This document shows positions 1 to 3,691 of a stretch of 9,089 nt of DNA, piece after piece. The DNA comes from JARKQH01 sp964631605 (GTDB taxonomy: Bacteria; Verrucomicrobiota; Verrucomicrobiia; Limisphaerales; UBA8199). The stretch covers positions 1-9,089 of the forward strand of contig CAZVYG010000129.1 of the NCBI GenBank assembly GCA_964631605.1, given 5' to 3'. A program made the translations under genes and the position numbers. Numbering within the stretch: position 1 is the first letter of the stretch; the number at the start of each line of letters is the position of its first letter. Under the pieces are notes generated by a model, which saw only the letters and a list, made by a program, of their open reading frames with translations, ran no database searches and had not been told where the DNA came from.

Positions 1-2
1 GT

Positions 3-78
3 AGGGCGGTAGCTCAATTGGTAGAGTAGCGGTCTCCAAAACCGTCGGTTGGGGGTTCGAGTCCCTCCCGCCCTGCCA
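3..78 (+). tRNA. tRNA-Trp (anticodon CCA)
   Basis: The cloverleaf can be drawn by hand. The acceptor stem AGGGCGG (3-9) pairs with CCGCCCT (68-74), followed by discriminator G and an encoded CCA (76-78). The D-stem GCTC/GAGT (12-15/24-27) has one G-U pair. The anticodon stem GCGGT/ACCGT (29-33/41-45) closes the loop CTCCAAA, with anticodon CCA at 36-38. The T-arm is GGGGG-TTCGAGT-CCCTC. It decodes UGG. A tRNA-Trp just upstream of secE-nusG is a common bacterial arrangement, and co-transcription with secE is likely. Its promoter would lie before the window. Confidence 0.97.
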
Positions 79-91
79 AGCGGCAACTGCC

Positions 92-180
92 GGAGAGGTG
101 GCAGAGTGGTCTATTGCGGCGGTCTTGAAAACCGCTTCCCGCTTCGCGGGACGGGGGTTCGAATCCCTCCCTCTCCGCCA
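92..180 (+). tRNA. tRNA-Ser (anticodon TGA)
   Basis: This is a class II tRNA of 89 nt. The acceptor stem GGAGAGG (92-98) pairs with CCTCTCC (170-176), followed by discriminator G and an encoded CCA (178-180). The anticodon stem GCGGT/ACCGC (119-123/131-135) closes the loop CTTGAAA, with anticodon TGA at 126-128. The long variable arm CCCGC-TTC-GCGGG (138-150) is the serine-type feature read by seryl-tRNA synthetase. The T-arm is GGGGG-TTCGAAT-CCCTC. It decodes UCN codons, mainly UCA. Only 13 nt separate it from tRNA-Trp, and that gap can form a small CGGC/GCCG stem, so the two are probably processed from one precursor. Confidence 0.97.
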
Positions 181-195
181 GCTTTGAATTTAAGG

Positions 196-214
196 GCAGC
201 CCGTGTGAGGCTGC
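196..214 (+). other. small inverted repeat between tRNA-Ser and secE
   Basis: GCAGCC (196-201) and GGCTGC (209-214) can form a 6-bp stem with a 7-nt loop, ending 10 nt before the secE start. There is no T-run after it, so it does not look like a terminator. It could be a processing site that separates the tRNA precursor from the secE message. Function is inferred only. Confidence 0.35.
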
Positions 215-224
215 GGTATCGAGT

Positions 225-482
225 ATGAATGACACAATTTGGATTTTGGTCTGGGTCGTCGTCGTGGGTGGGGTGTTCGTCTGGCTCTGGCGGGCCGGTC
301 AACTGGCCCGGCTCACCGCTTACGTCCAGGCCACGCGCGAAGAGCTTCGCAAATGCACCTGGCCCACCTGGGACGAACTCAAGGGCTCGACCGTTGTGAT
401 CTCCATTTCCATCGTCCTGCTCGGCACCTTCACCGTGCTGGTGGATTTCATATTCACACTGCTCATCCGGCAGATCATGTGA
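225..482 (+). CDS. secE: Preprotein translocase subunit SecE
   Basis: An 85-residue inner-membrane subunit of the SecYEG protein-conducting channel, where SecE clamps the two halves of SecY. The family signature is seen at residues 39-53 (EELRKCTWPTWDELK, close to the usual RKVTWPT-EL amphipathic helix), followed directly by a hydrophobic segment at about 56-82, the conserved core transmembrane helix. A further hydrophobic stretch at residues 4-22 suggests a second N-terminal transmembrane helix, so the protein is longer than the minimal one-helix form and shorter than the three-helix E. coli form. The ATG at 225 has no strong Shine-Dalgarno sequence; GTGAGG at 205-210 is the nearest purine-rich stretch and is rather far. 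Location between tRNA genes and nusG supports the call. Confidence 0.95.
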   Translation: MNDTIWILVWVVVVGGVFVWLWRAGQLARLTAYVQATREELRKCTWPTWDELKGSTVVISISIVLLGTFTVLVDFIFTLLIRQIM

Positions 483-505
483 AGCATCAGCCAGAAAGCA
501 TCCCA

Positions 506-1054
506 ATGCGAAGCCAGTGGTTTGTCATCCATACGCTCTCCGGCCAGGAACAAAAGGTCAAGGAAAGCATCGAAAAACGCATCAAAGCCGAGGAAATGGG
601 CGAATACATCCACGAGGTCCTCGTGCCCATGGAGCGCGTCGTCGAGGTTCGCAATCAGAAAAAGACCGTCTCGACCCGCAAACTCTGGCCGGGTTACGTC
701 TTCGTCAACATGGTTTTGCTGGACGAAAACGGCCGGATTATCGAAAAACCGTGGTATTTCATCAAGGAAACCCAGGGGGTCATCGGCTTTGTCGGCGGCG
801 AACCGCCCACGCCGACTCCCGCCGAGGAAGTCGAATCCATCAAGAACCAGATTTCCGCCTCCGAAGAACAGGAGCGGCCCAAGGTCAGTTTCGAAGTGGG
901 CGAGACCGTCAAGATCAACAACGGTCCGTTCCTCAATTTTAGCGGCGTGATTGAAGAGATCGAACCGGAGCGCGGCAAGTTGAAGGTGACCGTGAACATC
1001 TTCGGCCGCAACACGCCCGTGGAGTTGGAATATTGGCAGGTTGAAAAAGGCTAA
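506..1054 (+). CDS. nusG: Transcription termination/antitermination protein NusG
   Basis: A 182-residue NusG, close to the family's usual 175-185. It binds the clamp helices of RNA polymerase through its N-terminal domain and contacts Rho or ribosomal protein S10 through its C-terminal KOW domain. The NGN domain spans about residues 4-115, beginning QWFVIHTLSGQE and including RKLWPGYVFV (58-67) and GVIGFVGG (91-98). The KOW domain spans about 128-182, with FEVGETVKINNGPF (129-142) and FSGVIEEI. The frame is open much further upstream (to 239), but that part overlaps secE in another frame and is not NusG-like. The ATG at 506 gives the standard N-terminus, with only a weak AGAAAG (493-498) before it. 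A GTG at 478 overlapping the secE stop is a less likely alternative. It lies 23 bp after secE, as in most bacteria. Confidence 0.97.
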   Translation: MRSQWFVIHTLSGQEQKVKESIEKRIKAEEMGEYIHEVLVPMERVVEVRNQKKTVSTRKLWPGYVFVNMVLLDENGRIIEKPWYFIKETQGVIGFVGGEPPTPTPAEEVESIKNQISASEEQERPKVSFEVGETVKINNGPFLNFSGVIEEIEPERGKLKVTVNIFGRNTPVELEYWQVEKG

Positions 1055-1070
1055 ACGGGCCTTTCCCGCC

Positions 1071-1075
1071 AGGAG
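1071..1075 (+). promoter_or_regulatory. ribosome binding site of rplK
   Basis: AGGAG, 9 nt before the rplK ATG at 1085. It is the best Shine-Dalgarno match in the window and stands out because several neighbouring genes have none. Confidence 0.8.
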
Positions 1076-1084
1076 CAATATTTT

Positions 1085-1510
1085 ATGGCAAAGAAGATTA
1101 CAGGCATCATTAAACTGCAGATTCCCGCCGGGCAGGCAAACCCCGCGCCCCCAGTCGGCCCCGCGCTCGGCCAGCACGGCGTCAACATCATGGGCTTCTG
1201 CAAAGAGTTCAATGCCCGCACCAAGGACCAGGCCGGCATGGTCATCCCCGTGGTGATCACCGTTTTCCAGGACAAGTCCTTTACCTTCATCACCAAGTCC
1301 CCCCCGGCCTCGGTGCTCCTTAAGAAAGCGGCTGGCATCACCGCCGGCTCAAAGGAACCCAACAAGGAAAAAGTCGGGAAAGTCACCCGAAAACAAGTTC
1401 TCGAAATCGTGAAACTCAAGCGCAACGACCTCAATGCCACCTCGGACGACGCGGCGGTGCGGGTCATCGCCGGAACGGCCCGGAGCATGGGCATCGAAGT
1501 GGTGGATTAG
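1085..1510 (+). CDS. rplK: 50S ribosomal protein L11
   Basis: A 141-residue L11, the same length as typical family members. L11 binds the GTPase-associated region of 23S rRNA (helices 43-44) at the base of the L7/L12 stalk. It takes part in factor-dependent GTP hydrolysis and in RelA activation on stalled ribosomes. The N-terminal domain (about 1-70) carries the proline/glycine-rich signature IPAGQANPAPPVGPALGQ (13-30) and GVNIMGFCKEFNART (32-46), the region where thiostrepton-type antibiotics act. The C-terminal RNA-binding domain (about 72-141) includes PPASVLLKKAAGI, GKVTRKQVLEI and the closing AGTARSMGIEV. The start follows a good AGGAG. It sits 30 bp after nusG and is the first ribosomal gene of the L11-L1-L10-L12 group. 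Confidence 0.98.
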   Translation: MAKKITGIIKLQIPAGQANPAPPVGPALGQHGVNIMGFCKEFNARTKDQAGMVIPVVITVFQDKSFTFITKSPPASVLLKKAAGITAGSKEPNKEKVGKVTRKQVLEIVKLKRNDLNATSDDAAVRVIAGTARSMGIEVVD

Positions 1511-1531
1511 CGTTCAATAGGATTTAATCAG

Positions 1532-1569
1532 CAGCGCCCGGCTGCCCCGGTGGCCAGCGGGCGGCGCTG
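1532..1569 (+). promoter_or_regulatory. stable two-part stem-loop in the rplK-rplA spacer
   Basis: An outer stem CAGCGCC (1532-1538) pairs with GGCGCTG (1563-1569). An inner stem GCTG-CC (1541-1547) pairs with GG-CAGC (1552-1558) around one C-C mismatch. The two are separated by an asymmetric internal loop (2 nt against 4 nt). No T-run follows, so it is not a standard intrinsic terminator. It may be an RNA-processing or protein-binding element in the L11-L1 message. L1 is known in other bacteria to repress its own operon by binding an mRNA mimic of 23S rRNA, but I cannot see a clear match to that site here. Confidence 0.5.
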
Positions 1570-1611
1570 AAACGCAGGAAAAGCAAAACCAACACAACAA
1601 AAAAACAGCGG

Positions 1612-1632
1612 GAGAGCCGCCTCGGCGGCCTC
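1612..1632 (+). promoter_or_regulatory. stem-loop just upstream of rplA
   Basis: GAG-(bulged A)-GCCGC (1612-1620) pairs with GCGGC-CTC (1625-1632) around the tetraloop CTCG. The stem ends 21 nt before the rplA ATG, which itself lacks a clear Shine-Dalgarno sequence. It could affect initiation at rplA, or be a protein-binding site. The pairing is seen; the role is inferred. Confidence 0.45.
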
Positions 1633-1653
1633 GCTAAGACCGCAACCAAGAAA

Positions 1654-2346
1654 ATGCCAAGCAAACGTTATCGCAAAGCCCTCGAGCTGGTCGGCGCCCA
1701 GAAGGTTTATCCTCTCAAGAGCGCGGTGGAAGTGCTGTCCAAGTTCCCCAAAGCCAAGTTCAACGAGACCATTGACCTGGCCTTCCGCCTGGCCGTGGAC
1801 CCGAAGCAGTCCGACCAAATGGTCCGCGGCACCGTCCCCTTGCCCCACGGCAGCGGCAAAGTGGTCCGGGTGCTGGTCTTCGCGAAAAGCGGTCCAGCCG
1901 CCGAGGCCGCCAAAGCCGCCGGTGCGGAGCACGTTGGCTTCGAGGACATGATTAAGAAATGCCAGGAGGGCTGGACCGATTTTGACGTGGCGGTCGCGAC
2001 CCCCGAAGCCATGAGCGAAGTCCGCAAGCTGGGCAAGGTGCTCGGCCCCCGCGGCCTCATGCCCAACCCCAAAACCGGCACCGTCACCGATGACACGGCC
2101 CGCGCTGTCAAGGAAGTCAAAGCCGGGCGCGTCGAGTTCAAAATTGACAAAGCGGGCAACGTGCACGTCCCCATCGGCAAAGCCTCCTTTACGCCCGTCC
2201 AGATTGAAGAAAACGCCCGCGCGGTGATTGATGCGGTGCTCAAGGCGCGTCCCGCCAGCGTCCGCGGCGCCTACGTGCAAAGCTGCACGCTCTCGGCGAC
2301 GATGAGCCCCCCGGTGCGGATTGATTTGAAAGAGTTCGCGCTGTAA
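1654..2346 (+). CDS. rplA: 50S ribosomal protein L1
   Basis: A 230-residue L1, the normal bacterial length. L1 forms the mobile L1 stalk near the E site, assists release of deacylated tRNA, and in many bacteria represses translation of its own operon. Visible family features are KRYRKALELV near the N-terminus (4-13), AKFNETIDLAFRLAVDPK (34-51), VRGTVPLPHGSGK (58-70), the signature LGKVLGPRGLMPNPKTGTVT (about 127-146), GRVEFKIDKAGNVHVPIGK, and the C-terminal SPPVRIDL. The ATG at 1654 gives a standard N-terminus, slightly shorter than the usual MAKRGKRYR start. No Shine-Dalgarno sequence is seen before it, only A-rich DNA. The same frame is open without a stop back to 1528 but holds no ATG, GTG or TTG, so this start is preferred. 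Confidence 0.97.
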   Translation: MPSKRYRKALELVGAQKVYPLKSAVEVLSKFPKAKFNETIDLAFRLAVDPKQSDQMVRGTVPLPHGSGKVVRVLVFAKSGPAAEAAKAAGAEHVGFEDMIKKCQEGWTDFDVAVATPEAMSEVRKLGKVLGPRGLMPNPKTGTVTDDTARAVKEVKAGRVEFKIDKAGNVHVPIGKASFTPVQIEENARAVIDAVLKARPASVRGAYVQSCTLSATMSPPVRIDLKEFAL

Positions 2347-2388
2347 CGGGCGCGGGAACCAAACCAAAGCGCAACATTATCCAGCAAC

Positions 2389-2922
2389 ATGCGTCCCGAA
2401 AAACAAAACCTCACCAAGGAATATCTCTCCCGCCTCAATGCCTCCCCCTTCTTCATTGTGGTGGATTATCAAGGCCTTAAAGTCACACATCTGACCGAAC
2501 TGCGAAAGCGGCTGCGTCAGGCCGGCGCGGAGATTCACATCGTCAAAAACTCCGTCTTCCGCGTCGCGGCACGGGAAGCCGGGGTGGGGGACCTCAACGG
2601 CAACCTCAGCGGCCAGTTGGCCGTCGTCACCGGCCAGAAGGACGTCTCGGCCGCCGCCAAGGTGGTTAAAACCTACGGCGCGGAGACCAACCGGCTGAAG
2701 ATGCAATTCGGCTATTTGAACAACCAGCGCCTCGAAAACGCGGACTTGCTCGCCCTGGCCGATTTGCCATCCCTCGAGGTGCTGCGCGGCACGCTCTTGG
2801 GCGTGCTCAACGCCCCGGCCGGCAAGCTCGTGCGGCTGCTCAACACGCCCGCCGCCCAGTTGGCCCGTGTCCTTTCGGCCCGAAAAGACAAACTCGGTGA
2901 AGCCGCTCCGGCCGCGGCCTGA
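2389..2922 (+). CDS. rplJ: 50S ribosomal protein L10
   Basis: A 177-residue L10 (P0), typical in length. It anchors L7/L12 dimers to the 50S subunit and, with them, binds the mRNA leader of its own operon in many bacteria. The N-terminal rRNA-binding domain begins MRPEKQNLTKEYLSRL and includes FFIVVDYQGLKVTHLTELRKRL (first part at about 21-30) and the hallmark VKNSVFRVAA (about 52-61). The C-terminal helix that carries L7/L12 dimers is at about 130-168 (VLRGTLLGVLNAP through QLARVLSARKDKL), ending in an alanine-rich tail. It starts 42 bp after rplA with no visible Shine-Dalgarno sequence (the upstream bases are A/C-rich). The short gap leaves no room for a full L10-type leader unless it overlaps the end of rplA. 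Confidence 0.97.
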   Translation: MRPEKQNLTKEYLSRLNASPFFIVVDYQGLKVTHLTELRKRLRQAGAEIHIVKNSVFRVAAREAGVGDLNGNLSGQLAVVTGQKDVSAAAKVVKTYGAETNRLKMQFGYLNNQRLENADLLALADLPSLEVLRGTLLGVLNAPAGKLVRLLNTPAAQLARVLSARKDKLGEAAPAAA

Positions 2923-2960
2923 GCCAGCCAATCATTTGAAGCAGAGCATCCAAATCCTTT

Positions 2961-2985
2961 CGCCCGCACCCAGCCAGTGCGGGCG
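2961..2985 (+). promoter_or_regulatory. perfect 9-bp stem-loop in the rplJ-rplL spacer
   Basis: CGCCCGCAC (2961-2969) and GTGCGGGCG (2977-2985) form a perfect 9-bp stem with loop CCAGCCA. A-rich DNA follows, not a T-run, so Rho-independent termination on this strand is unlikely. It may protect the 3' end of an upstream transcript or mark a processing site, which would help give rplL its higher dosage (four or more L7/L12 copies per ribosome). Confidence 0.55.
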
Positions 2986-3014
2986 GATTCAACAAACAAC
3001 AACGTAAATCGTCG

Positions 3015-3055
3015 GTTCGCGGGCAGCGAACTTAAACCGTCCGTGGCCACGGGCG
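3015..3055 (+). promoter_or_regulatory. two further stem-loops before rplL
   Basis: GTTCGC (3015-3020) pairs with GCGAAC (3026-3031) around a 5-nt loop. Then CGTCCGT (3038-3044) pairs with ACGGGCG (3049-3055) around GGCC, with one G-U pair. The centre of the second, CCGTGGCCACGG (3041-3052), is a perfect 12-bp DNA palindrome, so it could act as a protein-binding site in DNA or as an RNA hairpin. The last stem ends 25 nt before the preferred rplL start. Confidence 0.45.
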
Positions 3056-3071
3056 ACGACGAGACGAAATG

Positions 3072-3076
3072 AAAGG
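3072..3076 (+). promoter_or_regulatory. ribosome binding site deciding the rplL start
   Basis: AAAGG lies 4 nt before the ATG at 3081. It falls inside the reading frame of the upstream ATG at 3069, and so favours the inner ATG as the main start. Confidence 0.55.
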
Positions 3077-3080
3077 TAAC

Positions 3081-3476
3081 ATGGCGTTAGATAAAGCTAG
3101 AATCGTAGAAGAACTCAGCAATGCAACCGTCATCGAGATTGCTGACCTGGTCAAAGAACTCGAAACCAAGTGGGGTGTCTCAGCGGCGGCCCCGGTGGCC
3201 GTAGCGGCCGCGGCGGGCGGCGCTGCGGGTGCGGCGGCGGCTCCAGCGGCCGAAGCCAAGACCACCTTTGACGTCATCCTCGCCTCCGTGCCGGCGGACA
3301 AGAAGATCGCTGTCATCAAGGCGGTGCGCGAAGTGAAGGCGGGCCTGGGCCTGGCCGAAGCCAAGGCCCTTGTCGAGGGCGCCCCCAAGGCCGTCCTCGA
3401 GGAAGCTCCCAAGGCCGAAGCCGAAGCCGCGAAAAAGAAACTTGAAGACGCGGGCGCCAAGGTTGAAGTAAAGTAG
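3081..3476 (+). CDS. rplL: 50S ribosomal protein L7/L12
   Basis: A 131-residue L7/L12, the multi-copy stalk protein that recruits and stimulates translational GTPases. Layout: N-terminal dimerisation and L10-binding domain at 1-33 (MALDKARIVEELSNATV...), an alanine/glycine hinge at about 34-60, and a C-terminal factor-binding domain at 61-131 with FDVILASVPADKKIAVIKAV (63-82), GLGLAEAKALVEGAPK (88-103) and the closing AKKKLEDAGAKVEVK. The family usually starts MALxKxxIVE, which fits the ATG at 3081. An in-frame ATG at 3069 would add MKGN and give 135 residues. AAAGG lies only 4 nt before the inner start, so both starts remain possible. It stands 158 bp after rplJ, a spacer with three hairpins. 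Confidence 0.96.
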   Translation: MALDKARIVEELSNATVIEIADLVKELETKWGVSAAAPVAVAAAAGGAAGAAAAPAAEAKTTFDVILASVPADKKIAVIKAVREVKAGLGLAEAKALVEGAPKAVLEEAPKAEAEAAKKKLEDAGAKVEVK

Positions 3477-3490
3477 TGTATTAGACTCTT

Positions 3491-3524
3491 CGGGGCGGCG
3501 GCCGTGCGCCGCCGCCCCGTTTGT
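3491..3524 (+). terminator. terminator-like attenuator hairpin between rplL and rpoB
   Basis: CGGGGCGGCGGC (3491-3502) pairs perfectly with GCCGCCGCCCCG (3508-3519) around a 5-nt loop, followed by TTTGT (3520-3524). The stem is very strong but the T-run is short, as expected for a partial terminator. E. coli has an attenuator at the same place that lets only a fraction of ribosomal-protein transcripts continue into rpoBC, and this hairpin probably does the same. The location is 15 nt after the rplL stop. Confidence 0.75.
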
Positions 3525-3543
3525 CCGTGGCCAGCAGTCAGGA

Positions 3544-3563
3544 ATTTAGATTAGTAACAAACG
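3544..3563 (+). repeat. imperfect direct repeat, copy 1, in rpoB leader
   Basis: ATTTAG, 3 nt, AGTAACAAA, CG. The second copy is at 3638-3656 as ATTTAG, 1 nt, AGTAACAAA, TCG. Both six- and nine-base blocks are identical in the two copies, and the copies bracket the inverted-repeat region of the leader. Confidence 0.6.
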
Positions 3564-3637
3564 AACCAGCGCAACTCCCTCGTGGAGTTTGAGTTGTGGC
3601 AAGCTTGCTCTTGAACACAGCGGGCTTGCCTTGTGTC

Positions 3638-3656
3638 ATTTAGCAGTAACAAATCG
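3638..3656 (+). repeat. imperfect direct repeat, copy 2, in rpoB leader
   Basis: Second copy of the ATTTAG/AGTAACAAA repeat described at 3544-3563, about 92-94 bp downstream of the first. It ends 35 nt before the rpoB ATG. Confidence 0.6.
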
Positions 3657-3680
3657 TCCGGACCAACAATCCGGACAGGT

Positions 3681-3686
3681 AAAAGG
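3681..3686 (+). promoter_or_regulatory. ribosome binding site of rpoB
   Basis: AAAAGG, 5 nt before the rpoB ATG at 3692. It overlaps GGTCC (3685-3689), which could pair with GGACC at 3660-3664 and hide it. Confidence 0.65.
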
Positions 3687-3691
3687 TCCTC

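Larger units (their letters stand above)
3525..3691 (+). promoter_or_regulatory. rpoB leader with competing inverted repeats
   Basis: After the attenuator the rest of the 215-bp rplL-rpoB spacer is rich in possible pairings. These are AACTCC/GGAGTT (3573-3578/3584-3589), GGCAAGC/GCTTGCC (3598-3604/3624-3630), ACACA/TGTGT (3615-3619/3632-3636), GTCCGG/CCGGAC (3656-3661/3671-3676) and GGACC/GGTCC (3660-3664/3685-3689). The second and third interlock, with only one nucleotide to bridge the stem, so they likely exclude each other. The fourth and fifth share bases and certainly do. The fifth would cover the rpoB ribosome binding site. I see no convincing -35/-10 promoter. A regulatory role is inferred. 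Confidence 0.45.

Noticed and set aside
14..235. Minus-strand 73-codon reading frame across the two tRNA genes, containing REGFEPPS and REGLEPPT
   Set aside because: This is the well-known false protein made by reading tRNA T-arms on the opposite strand. Both tRNAs fold fully on the + strand.
239..505. N-terminal extension of NusG by 89 residues
   Set aside because: The stretch overlaps secE in another frame and reads as arginine/histidine-rich shadow; NusG homology begins right at the ATG at 506.
1528..2367. Minus-strand open frame of 279 codons over rplA
   Set aside because: Shadow of rplA with a histidine/glycine/alanine-rich composition typical of antisense reading in GC-rich DNA.
2347..2388. 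L10-type autoregulatory leader before rplJ
   Set aside because: The gap is only 42 bp and I see no kink-turn or matching stem in it.
3598..3636. H-type pseudoknot from GGCAAGC/GCTTGCC and ACACA/TGTGT
   Set aside because: The loop crossing the 7-bp first stem would be a single nucleotide, too short to span it. The helices are more likely alternatives.
3611..3639. Possible promoter TTGAAC, 17 bp, TGTCAT before rpoB
   Set aside because: The -10 lacks the key A at position 2 and the match is no better than expected by chance in a spacer of this size.
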